Of a DNA stretch of 64,000 nucleotides, positions 1-9,450 are shown in pieces. The notes beneath the pieces were generated by a model, which was not told the origin of the DNA, made no database searches, and worked only from the letters and a program-made list of their open reading frames with translations. The first letter of the stretch is position 1. Each line of letters begins with the position of its first letter. The translations under genes were made by a program, and so were the position numbers. The stretch is from Tetracentron sinense. Lineage: Eukaryota; Streptophyta; Magnoliopsida; Trochodendrales; Trochodendraceae. The stretch lies in NCBI GenBank assembly GCA_015143295.1, contig CM026557.1:37147965-37211964 (forward strand), given 5' to 3'.

Positions 1-389
1 CCTTCTCTAATCATTAGTAGCAATACTGCCTTTTCAAATCAAAATCTTAACTATCGCTTGTAACTTATAAAGTGAGTTTTTATTTGCCTAACTCTTTAAA
101 ATATAAATCTGAGAAAGATTTTTATTTTTTAAAAGAGACGCTTGAAAGGGTTTTTTTTTTTTTTTTTTTGTCTTTGTTAGGATGCAACTCTCACTAGTAG
201 TGTTAGTATTTGTTCATTAGTTATAAGTTAGGTGCTTAGACCAAAATTTGAGTTTTCCAACTACCACATCAACTCGTAAAAATCGATCTAAAACCACTCA
301 AGCGAAGGCTATGCCCTGTCACTGGTATACATTCCAATGGATAAAGATAACACAGGTTCAAATATATAATTAATCTTTTATTATTACAT

Positions 390-932
390 ATATACTAGCA
401 AATATCCCGTGCGATGCAGGGGTAATAATTAAGAATATCTAAAAATAAATAATAATATATATTATTGAAATATTAAGTAATATATTTAAAAAATATTTAA
501 TAAATTTTATTTTTAATAATATAAGTTTTTATTTATTTATTTGATACATTATTATTTGTATTAACTAATTAATTTTATTGTAATATATTATTTTAATAAC
601 AGTTATTGGAAAATCATAAGTTTCTTAATATTAAACTTAAATTAATACATCTAAGAGTTGGAGGTAAGAGAAGATTCTATAATAGTAGAGATAGATACGG
701 TTTCTAGGATGAGATTCTTTGTTCCAAACCTGCAAGAGTTGGAGATAAGAGAGGACTCTACAATAATGGAGATAGAGAAGATTCTAAGATGAGATAGTGG
801 GTCCTAAACTTAAATGGTGAAAATTAAAGAGAAAAATCATATGTCATCTTTAAAATAGAACTTATGAGATTGGACGGGTGAGTTCAGAGAAGAAAAAGAA
901 AAATCTTATTTGTTTATATTATAGTAGTAGAT
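390..932. mobile_element. Helitron-like non-autonomous insertion
   Basis: The 543-bp insertion is absent from the other duplication copy, where the flanks meet directly near 59115, so the limits come from an empty site (ambiguous by the two bases AT). It starts with an ACTAG motif and a hairpin-prone CCCGTGCGATGCAGGGG block and ends with TTATAGTAGTAG. Related termini recur near 25064, 28022 and 35345. No coding capacity and no clear long TSD are seen. The lack of TSD and of long terminal inverted repeats suggests a Helitron-like element, but the expected TC start and CTRR end are not clear, so the class is an inference. Confidence 0.5.
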
Positions 933-1589
933 AACTAACATAAAATTCGAAGTAGCATTATCTTTTTTTTATTTTTTGGTTAAAAAAAATGGGGTCGGGA
1001 GTGTCGTAGCATCATCTCATTGGGTGTTTGTAGCCCGGGGGCTGCAATATAATTTGCTGCCAAGATTTGCTCGGATTTTCCTAAATAATCACAAAACTAC
1101 CATCCTGAGACTGAAAATGGAGAGTTCCAGCTTTTGAACCTGAGCAGGCCCCTTTAGTTAATAAAGTGATTGATATTTTGGAGGATTTCTGTCAAGTGGT
1201 CTTTTGTCTTGTAAGAAAGATTTGTTTGGATGATGGTGACTTCACCCCTAGTCTCTTGCTGATGACAGAGCTGTGATGTGGTCATTAGGTTGCGTTGGAC
1301 TTGGACAAAATGATCCTGTGAGGCTTGGTACCACCAAGGTCTACGGTGGGCCACTGCTGGCTACAGCACATGCCCTTGACTTTAGAATCATCTGGTCGTT
1401 TGGAATCTGGACTCAAAACTGATCTTGACCCATTTGTGGCTGATAGTGCTCATTGACATGATCTGTTGGTTAAAAAAATCCATAGTTTGGACAGATTATA
1501 GCCGTTCGATCAATTGTCAATGGTTAATCTGATTGATTCAACTGTTCAAACCGTATGATTGAAAGCATCTTGTTCAACCTATGAAAATG

Positions 1590-1769
1590 GGGATCCGATT
1601 TGGTCTTGCTCTCCCAAGACCAAAACCGATTGCATAGGTTCAACTTTGAACATGTGGCGATAAAGGGATAGAAATATCAAAAAGAGAAAAGTAAAAAACA
1701 GGCAAGAAAATGGAATGACTTATCGCCACTTGCCGGTTTTCTCCCACAAGCAAGACCAAATCCGATTCC
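1590..1769. mobile_element. Mutator-type MITE with 9-bp TSD
   Basis: A 180-bp element flanked by perfect 9-bp repeats ATGAAAATG (1581-1589 and 1770-1778). The terminal inverted repeats are GGGATCCGATTTGGTCTTGC at the left and GGAATCGGATTTGGTCTTGC read from the right, matching at 18 of 20 positions. The duplicated region at 60336-60345 has a single copy of the target and no element, which confirms insertion. A 9-bp TSD is the hallmark of Mutator-like elements. There is no coding capacity. Confidence 0.88.
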
Positions 1770-1865
1770 ATGAAAATGCCGTTCTGGGTGAGTTGATGGG
1801 CTGGTGAGGAATTGCCAACGTTATAACCCTTGTGCTGGGTCGGGTCGTCGGGTCAAACACCAATG

Positions 1866-2335
1866 AGGTGATTAGACCCTACTCCCTAGGGATTAAATGC
1901 ATGTGCCGGTGTTTTCTTTTGGATTTCTGCTATGGAGATTGGGCTTTGCACTGTTTTCCTAACCGGACCGGGGGCATTGAACCGGTAGAGTGGCCGGTCC
2001 CCGTTCCACCGGTTTGACCAGTCCACTTCAACGGTATACTTTTTGTAAAAAAATCCTTTTTTTTTTTTTCATTTTCCCAATTTTTCTCCGGTTTTGACCG
2101 ATTCCCGACCAATTCTTAAAAGAGTTCAGATTTTAGAGATTTTGGGAACTGACTAGGGGATTAGTTCCCCATTTTTTCCGATCGACCGGACAGTCCAGTT
2201 TTGATAACAGTGGGGTTGTGTGCACAATGCAGGCCGTAGCCATGCTGACATGCATGACCTCTCTTAAGCTGTTTTGGGGGCAATATTCTTTGGCTTTGGA
2301 TTTTCTCTGCTGTCGTCGTCCGAGGTGGGCACTCG
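1866..2335. other. Unassigned, GGT/CCGG-rich repeat debris
   Basis: No gene is recognised. Around 1960-2030 the sequence is rich in ACCGG and CCGGT words, with a run of T at 2051-2069. This is the composition of degraded plant DNA transposons, but no termini or TSD could be found. Confidence 0.3.
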
Positions 2336-2556
2336 GGGAATTGGATTTGGTATTGTTCTCGCAATACCAAAACCGCCTTGCTCTCAGTGGGCTTTCAACT
2401 TGTGGCGATAAAAAAGAGAGAAGATATTATATGGAGAGAAGTCAAAGAATAGGAGAGAAAATGAAATGACTTTTCTCCCTTTTTATTGCCAAATGTCGGA
2501 TGTTGAACATAGGTAAGATGATTTTGGTCTTGCAAGAGCAAGACCAAATCCTATCC
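2336..2556. mobile_element. MITE related to the 1590-1769 element
   Basis: The ends GGGAATTGGATTTGGT and, from the right, GGATAGGATTTGGTCTTG resemble the terminal repeats of the element at 1590-1769. The interior shares words such as TGTGGCGATAAA and GAAAATGAAATGACTT. No convincing 9-bp TSD is visible. The right end abuts another foldback at 2564, so the boundary may be rearranged. Confidence 0.6.
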
Positions 2557-2563
2557 GGCGCAT

Positions 2564-2702
2564 GGACGTCCACACACATCATTGGACATGCGGCTATAAA
2601 ATGGGGAGAAGTCATTTCATTTTCTGGCCATGATTTTATCTTCTCTCCGCTTGTTATCTCTCCCCATTTTATCAACACATGTCCAATGATGTGTGGACGC
2701 CC
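2564..2702. repeat. Foldback element, ~45-bp arms
   Basis: The left arm (2564-2608) and right arm (2658-2702) are near-perfect inverted repeats. They share CATCATTGGACATG and ATAAAATGGGGAGA with their complements. The words are related to the interior of the two MITEs upstream, suggesting a rearranged member of the same group. No TSD was found. Confidence 0.7.
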
Positions 2703-3322
2703 AAGTGCCGTACGCCAGAGAGAATCCGAGGCTATTTTGTTTCATTTTCCTTTTCTTGGTCAGGAAATAACAGGGCCATGCCAATGACGATACAGTTCCA
2801 GATGTTTGGCCTTTTCGCTCATCCATAACCTCTGTTTCTTGTTTAATACATCTGTATTCAGAGACAAAAAAATTCACACTTTTGGGGATATAAATGTTTC
2901 GGTATCTATTTTAGGCATTTTAAGATTACAAGCGTTGGTATCTCTTACTTTCATGAATTACGCCTGTGTTTTGTATCGATATTTTTCTAATTTGCTGCAG
3001 ATTCAGTTGGCTGTGACCTCTAAACCTTGGGTTGCTGGGGTCATCCTTCAACCTCTTGTTTTAGAAGCTTCAGAAAATCTTTTGAGCTCGATCGGAAGTA
3101 ACTGATTTCCCTATTGACCAGATTGGATTAAGGTTTAGCTCCTGCCTTTGATGGCCACCATTTCATTGCTTTCATCGCAGGCACCTCTCAATGGCGCGAA
3201 CTAGACTTTCTCTCATTGAGCTGAATGTAGATTAATTGATCTTCCTTAGTAAGCCAATTTTAGGATAAAGAGTATGGATTTGGTCGAATATTTGACATTG
3301 TTTGGGGAGTTCAAACACTTTA
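2703..3322. other. No feature recognised
   Basis: There is a 99-codon plus-strand reading frame at 2806-3105, but its translation shows no family signature and I do not support it as a gene. Confidence 0.4.
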
Positions 3323-3450
3323 CCTTATGTTTAGTTGCCAAGAAAATAAGTAAAAACGTGGAAAAGAACACACAACTAAAAATTATACTAGAATAAATTC
3401 AATTTTTTTCTTTTTTTCACCTATTTTCTCGGCAATCAAACGTAGCTTAG
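3323..3450. mobile_element. Short foldback MITE
   Basis: The ends are imperfect inverted repeats of about 28 bp. The left end contains TTTAGTTGCCAAGAAAAT, and the right end carries the complement-like ATTTTCTCGGCAATCAAA. The interior is T-rich. No target duplication is evident. The superfamily is not determined. Confidence 0.55.
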
Positions 3451-4097
3451 GTTATGACTTTTTTTCTCGGATGATTAATGGTTTTTTTTTTTTTGGATAG
3501 ACATGTGAGGATTAATGATTGACGCGATTGTGATTAGCATTTTCCTTGTTTTCACTCAACCTGCATAAAGGCATTGTGTTCCGGCAAAAGTTGTATGTGC
3601 ATGGTATGTGATCTTTGCAACTATAATTGGTTCGAGTTAAAAATAATGTTGCTGATATCATTTTACCTACCGACTAACGTTAATAGCAATTATCAGTGAG
3701 TGGTTAATAAGGGGATTAGAACTCTTGCAAGACATCATTCGTTTGAATGGATCTCATAACTTCCCTCATAAAAGAGGCCATACCCTGTGCCATTGGTCAG
3801 GAAGCGGTGGGGTGTAAGGGGGTTCTAGTTACAAAATTTTAAGTTGCGAGATTTTCATGCTGAGCTTGATTATAATCAAGCATGACGAATTAAAGGTCTT
3901 TGAAAGAATGTAATCACAGGTTCACACGAATACTCCCATGGGTCTTGTCATACAGTCATAGTCATGGCTAAACGATAATGGATATAAATTCTGGAAGTGT
4001 TGTTGCATATACTCGAAAGAGGGACTCCAATTTTCACCAGTTATTCATTGCATACCATGCTGGTTTGGAAGCATCCGGAGTTGGGTGCTGTGTTTTA
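3451..4097. other. No feature recognised
   Basis: AT-rich sequence with a T run at 3483-3493 and no coding signal, terminal repeats or recognisable family match. Confidence 0.4.
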
Positions 4098-4106
4098 TTT
4101 AAAGAG

Positions 4107-4468
4107 GGAGTCAAATCATAACCGGATTTGGCAAATCCGGTTATCACCCCTAGAGGTCGCCACGTGTCTCCTTTGACACCCCTTAATAGTGGGTAAGGTT
4201 CACCCACCTATTTTTGGTTTTTTTTTAAATATTAATTATTATTTTTAATTAAAAAACTGTTTTTAGAGTTTTTTTAATATTAAAAACTGTTTTTTAATTT
4301 TAAAAAAAGAATTAATATTTAAAAGAAAAACCAAAAATAGGCGGGTGAACCCTAGAGGTGGGTGAACCTTACCTACGGTTAAGGGGTGTCAAAGGAGACA
4401 CGTGGCGACCATTAGGGGTGATAACCGGATTTGCCAAATCCGGTTATCACCGGAGATGATTTGACTCC
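4107..4468. mobile_element. Mutator-type MITE, perfect 9-bp TSD
   Basis: A 362-bp foldback flanked by perfect 9-bp direct repeats TTTAAAGAG (4098-4106 and 4469-4477). It starts GGAGTCAAATCAT and ends ATGATTTGACTCC. Each arm is over 140 bp and includes AACCGGATTTGG, a CACGTGTCTCCTTTG block and CACCCACCTATTTTTGG. The centre is A/T-rich. Derived words of this family (CACCCACCCCTAGGG, TTAACCGTGGTTAAG) recur at 25.6-26.6, 34.6-36.6 and 55.4-55.6 kb. There is no coding capacity, so it must be mobilised by another element. Confidence 0.9.
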
Positions 4469-4544
4469 TTTAAAGAGACGTTCTTGAAGTCTAAATACAA
4501 GGAGACTATTGTTTGAACTGGCTTGCCATCTTCGATGGGGAAGG

Positions 4545-4889
4545 GCCATAATGGCTGAAGCTGTGGCCATAAGGAGATGTCTCTTCTTAGCTATACAATT
4601 TACTTGGCTGAGGGTTCAAATCCCAAATCGAAAGCCATGCCAAGAATCTTATTCAAATTCTATCTTCTCAATTTTATTAGTATTCCTGGCCTATCAGACT
4701 AGTATTGGAGGTCAGTTGCACAATGCAACTTCTCAGAATCTTCTTTAGTTTTAAACCTTAGTATTCGGTGTAAATCATACCGATATAGCTCCTCTAATTA
4801 GCTCTATTGAGAGGCTACTTTTTTCTTTGTATCACCCTTGCAATGGTCCTTAGTAATAGGATATTTGTTAACGCAAAAAAAAAAAAAAA
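4545..4889 (+). repeat. Poly(A)-ended retrosequence, possible SINE
   Basis: A perfect Pol III box-B-like word GGTTCAAATCCC lies at 4612-4623 and a run of A at 4876-4889 closes the segment. A box A candidate just upstream is poor. This layout fits a tRNA-derived SINE or a processed transcript. No TSD was established. Confidence 0.35.
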
Positions 4890-4903
4890 TTTTACTACAG
4901 CCT

Positions 4904-5335
4904 TACTACAAGAAAACAACCAATCAACTATGGACAATTTCTGTCTCTAATGCTCCATCTTCCATCACTAATATTATTAGAGACGGAAATTTTATTGTCG
5001 TTACTCTGTCAGTGATACGACCGTGGGTAATGAGTATTAGAGACGGAAAGAATTTTTCATCGCTCATTAGCGACGAATACTTTTGGTCACTAATGTGTCG
5101 ATTCGGATGCTTATTTAATGACGGAAAATACATTTGTGGCAGATATTTGTGACAGAATATTTTCCGTCTCTAATATTAAAATCCTAGCAGTCATTTTTCG
5201 TCTATGTTGTACAATTAGGGACAAATATATTTTTGTCGCTAACATCTCATTGGCGACGGATATATGTCCGTCGCTAATTGGCTTTTTCCATTTGCGACGG
5301 ATGATTTTCCGTCGCTAATGTTATATTTTTTGTGT
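4904..5335 (-). repeat. 3' subterminal repeat region of CACTA A
   Basis: A dense set of short direct and inverted words (GACGGAAA, TCCGTCGCTAAT, GCGACGGA) follows the terminal CACTA-type motif. In En/Spm elements such subterminal repeats bind the regulatory TNPA-type protein. The words are shared with 27240-27508. Confidence 0.8.
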
Positions 5336-5344
5336 GGAAAAACC

Positions 5345-7135
5345 TGCTTTAGACAACCATAACTTGTAATCCTATTCATTCCATTCACATTTAATATTCA
5401 AAAACCTGTTCATTCACATTCAATATCCTATAACCCTATTCATTCATATTCACTATTGATATTCAAAAATCACATGTTCATTAACATTCAATATCCTATA
5501 AACTTATTGTTGATGATGGTTAGTGAAAAGCGTGATTTACGGAATTTAAATTTAAGGGTGTTGTTCATAACCCAATGAAGTAATGACACGTGACTCAATA
5601 TATATTCTGATAGATCACAAATACATTAAGTGCTGAAAATCCTTCTTTGAGATTTTGTCAAAAAAATTCCGTGAAGAGTGGTATGGATAAGGCTGTTAAG
5701 ATAGGTTCTTACACCTTTGATTCTTCCAAAGATTCTACTCCTAGATGATATTTTAATTCCCACGCCGTTGATGATGATTATAGTCATTGCGCTTTTAATG
5801 ATTAACTATGACTCTTACGCTATTGATTCAGATTATAGGCTTTAACGCCTTTAGACGCTGTTTTGGGCTTTAACGCCTTTGAGGATCAATACGGCTTCAA
5901 TACCTCTCTTTTGGCTCTTGATGCATTTCTGATGATAATGGGCGTGGTATGGATTAGTACCTCCCCATATCCCTTTCTGACGACCTATATCAGAAAGAGG
6001 ATCTGCTTTGTCAGGGGGGAATTGTATGGATTGTTACCTCCCCATGGGAATGGGTGTGGCTGTTTCCCCTCATTACCTATTCCAATGAAGCATAAATTAC
6101 TTCCTGGGCTGACAGTCAGGGAGAAAGCATTGAGGATGGATTATTCCTTAGTTTCTTTTAAGGCCTGACGGGATGGGTGTCTTCGTCCAACACTTCCGCT
6201 TTCCATATTGGACTTGAGATGATTACTATAATAATAATTATTATTATTTAGAGGAGTGTTACTGTTTGAACACTTATATGCTACCTCAAAAGGACAGAAC
6301 ACCATGAAAGCGTATGACCTACTTTCACGATGTAGTTACCAATAGCTTTGGGGGAGGATGATGAGTTGTGGGTTGAAGGGCTTAAATAGAATTTGTTAAA
6401 GGATGAGTATGATGAATACCGCCTTTAACCTTTGAAGAATCTATTTCAAAGTTTTGGTCATAAAAGCTTAAAGGAGTTTTAGTGAAAGACGCATTTCTCT
6501 TAACGAAATCCAATATTTTCTCTTTAAAGTCAGTTACAAAAACGGTTATGACAGCTGTATAAGTTGGTTATGATTTCTGTTGATCACTTATAAATAGAGA
6601 TGACCCCCCTCCCCCTTGTTTAGAGAGAGAATTTTTCTTTCAGAAAAGAACCAGAGAGAGAAAGTAAGGGATTTGTCAAGAAAAGTCATCTTTCACCATT
6701 GTTCTTCACTGTTCTTTCTTCTCTCCGTTTGAATCACCCTCTTCTTTCCTCCATTTTTTCCTTGTGATTTGATATTTTGTACTCTGAATCATCTCTTTCA
6801 AAATAACTCAATTTGGAACAGTCTGGACAACAGATTTAGGCTAAATTGAGGTTGCAGTGAATTCCATTAAATTCAAAAATCAAAATCACACTTCTTCACT
6901 TATTCATTCCATTCACATTAAATATCGAAAACCATGTTCATTCACATTAAATATCCTATAACCCCCTATTCATTCCCATTCACATTCAATATTGAATGTA
7001 ACTTATTCATTCAAATTCAATATCCTTTAACCCTGTTCACCCACATTCACATTCAAAACATGTAACCTATACCCATCTTCCACAAGTAACATTCATTCAC
7101 ATTCCATATTTACTATGTGAATACAATAACCCATC
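5345..7135. repeat. CATTCACATTCAATATCC minisatellite, split by a solo LTR
   Basis: Imperfect tandem copies built on CATTCACATTCAATATCC and TATAACCCTATTCATTC occupy 5345-5507 and resume at 6899-7135. The solo LTR at 5508-6898 divides them, and removing it makes the array continuous. Confidence 0.7.
5508..6898 (+). mobile_element. Solo LTR with TSD CTTAT
   Basis: A 1391-bp block starts TGTTGATGATGG and ends CACTTCTTCA (TG...CA). It is flanked by perfect 5-bp repeats CTTAT (5503-5507 and 6899-6903). A TATAAATAG box near 6590 followed by a pyrimidine- and purine-rich leader marks the U3/R region and sets plus orientation. No internal retrotransposon sequence is attached, which indicates LTR-LTR recombination. 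The lineage is unknown. Confidence 0.82.
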
Positions 7136-8339
7136 TCATGACATTTTATTCAATATAAAAAAAGACAGTGCAAGATCCAAATCAAGTAAACACAGTATAT
7201 AAAGAACATAGTATGGTCTGAACATAAAACTGTTAGAAAAAGTTTAAGTGTATAAGGAAATTGCAAGAAAATAAGCATCAAAGGGGATCATCTCGGGGTT
7301 GGGTAGCATCCGTATCTGGAAAAGGCGTTAATGTGGGATAGGAGGGAAAGTGTTGGACGTTCATATTGGACATCCAACCCTAAAAACATCTTCAACCGGG
7401 TGTTCAAATCACATAACTCAGCCTGGATGGTCGCTTGATTAGCAGCTAGAGACTAGTTCTCCTGAGCTAATTCATCTGCCCTCCTCCTCCAATGACTAGC
7501 CTGTGGAGCGCAAAATTGTGCAGGGGTAACACCCAGTCCATATGTGCGGACGTGCCCATGTGTGTCCGAACACATGACTTGGGGTGAAAACCTCGTTCCA
7601 GGCAGTTCTAGCATATGTGCGGACTCGCCCATGTGTGTCTGAACCCATGATTTGGGTGAAAACCTCGTTTCAAGTAGTGCTACTAGCACTATCCTCAGGA
7701 TGCTGTTGGCCAGCTACTTCATTTGTGTCTACATTTCATAGTCAACAATTCAATTTACCTTAAGCTATACAAAAATACCGTTTGCCAAGTATTTAGATTA
7801 ATAATAAATATAGAATTTCTAAAGATTTATTTTATGGGACGGGTAAACATACCATTAGCTCCCCGGATGCCTGGACAACAAACGTCCTATCCCGGCATGT
7901 GTGTGTGATCTTGAACATCTGCATCCAGTCAAGCTCATGCCCATCCAGATCCCGGACTTGCTATCCTCGTGAAAAAGTTATTATGATTAATGTTAGATTA
8001 TGTCATAAATAAATATAGAATAAAAAAAAGGAAATCATTCCAATATCACATAAAATGCTTAAATAACCATACCTCATCCACCCCTATATTGGGTGTAAGT
8101 CCTAGTCCCTATTGTATGGGACATTTGTAGTTGTGATCTATTTGCTTTGTTTTAGGCACTGATAGCATATTATGAGAGAATGAATTCAAATATTAGAATG
8201 CTAATGCATGTATAGAAAAATAAACATACTACTAGAATGTTCATTTCATACCTCCACTACCTCTGTCCTCCGATGCTCCACCAGCTATCTCCACTACTGG
8301 GGAGTGGCCCTCGTATCTACATGAGCCATCTGCACATCT
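7136..8339. other. CACTA A non-coding interior with a 73-bp duplication
   Basis: No gene is recognised. At 7535-7603 and 7608-7674 there are two tandem copies of a unit with the words ATATGTGCGGAC, CCCATGTGTGTC and GGTGAAAACCTCGTT. The rest is AT-rich and probably intron or 3' sequence of the family A element. Confidence 0.45.
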
Positions 8340-9069
8340 AGTGAGATCTTTGGAATGTGGTAAGTCATCCATAGATTTCTCTTCCATGCCTTCTCGAGCA
8401 CGTCACACTTTTTGTCCACCACTCCTGAGTTTCCATTCTTGGAATGTCAAAGACAGCCTACATCACAATGATTAAGGTTAAATAGTATATTTTAGTCCAC
8501 CCATACATAGATTCATTTTCTAGTGAACGATTTAAAATACACTGGATTTTAATTAGTCTTACCAGAATTCTATTTAACACCCCCTGCTTCACCTCGTTTG
8601 GGACAAGCCACCAGTCATGATAATTGATGGGGACAACATCCCCATCCTTAGCCAAAACCCCAATAAACCACGATAAGTCGCCCGTGATGCGGCCGGTGGG
8701 CTGTCCCAACTCATTAACTCGCACATGAATGCATCCCTGGCCCGATGGTGGTGGTGGTTTCTACTTTTCTGGAACTCTGATCTGTCTATGCTGTTGAGTG
8801 TCTGAACACAGTATATAAAAACCAATAATATTGCACGAAGTGTAAATGATATTTAGAATTGGTGAATTAAATTACTTTCAAATTCATAGTAACTAACATG
8901 ACATGATTCAGAATTTCCTCCTATCTACTCAACCAAGTGTTGGGATGGTGAAATCTCAGGCTAAGGTGGCACAGCAGGCAGACTGGATGGCCCACCATCA
9001 GGATACGATGACACAGTAACTATCCTACTCCCATCCTCATGCTGGGATGGCACACTGGAACTCCCATCC
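8340..9069 (-). pseudogene. CACTA second ORF (Transposase_24/Ptta type), family A, broken
   Basis: On the minus strand the translated block at 8724-8540 contains VNELGQPTGR, DLSWFIGVLAKDG and PINYHDWW. These match the conserved domain of the plant Ptta/En-Spm second protein, the TNPA-like factor thought to act at subterminal repeats. A short downstream piece near 8450 reads FDIPRMETQEWW and fits the next domain block before the frame is lost. The upstream part (9069-8900) is proline- and serine-rich with repeated CATCCCAGCATGAGG words, as expected for the N-terminus. Several frame changes and stops are present, so no complete product is possible. It lies just 3' of the TNP2 end (9420), the usual CACTA order. 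Confidence 0.7.
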
Positions 9070-9419
9070 TCATGCTGGAATGTCCCAGCTTTGATTGGAT
9101 GACTGACCAATACTATTGCGCCGATTTTCCTCGAGTACATCGTTTCTTACTTTCAGAGTGATATGTTGAAATACAATGTCAGTAACAACAATAATGTTTA
9201 AAACCTGGTAGCATACCCATGTCAGGAATGAAGAAAAATAGAACAAGTAAACATTCAAAGACATAATTGTTTTGATTTTTTTATTTTTGTCATATAACCG
9301 AGTCCCATTTTGATTTTTGCCATGTAAATAAAAATTAATCAAACATCTGCCTTTGTCTTTAATAAATGTTGATATATGACATCAAATAAGGTTTCATGTT
9401 TGGTAATACAAGTTAAATT

Positions 9420-9450
9420 TTAAGAATCTATAGAATCATTGTCAATAGAC
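9420..9450 (-). pseudogene. Extreme C-terminus of CACTA A TNP2
   Basis: The last codons of the TNP2-type ORF lie here on the minus strand. They give an acidic tail and a TAA stop at 9422-9420. They join in frame to 19783 once the LTR retrotransposon at 9451-19782 and one TAGAC copy are discounted. Confidence 0.6.

Larger units (their letters stand above)
1..1865 (+). repeat. Diverged segmental duplication, left copy
   Basis: This stretch aligns by eye, in the same orientation, with 58760-60430. Shared landmarks include the A/T-rich start, a block near 1021-1460 that matches 59153-59600, and the final block near 1787-1860 that matches 60355-60430. Divergence is clear (many substitutions and small indels), so the duplication is not recent. 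Two insertions are private to this copy (390-932 and 1590-1769), and one is private to the other copy. Homology begins at the window edge, so the true left boundary may lie outside. No gene is recognised in it. A short minus-strand reading frame (1154-1354) has a diverged counterpart in the right copy. Confidence 0.85.

Noticed and set aside
2806-3105. 99-codon plus-strand frame
   Set aside because: No recognisable domain, no splice or promoter context and ordinary AT-rich composition.
4891-4903. TTTACTACAG just left of the CACTA A end as an alternative terminus
   Set aside because: The motif at 4905 continues into AAGAAA and the shared subterminal words. This one does not.
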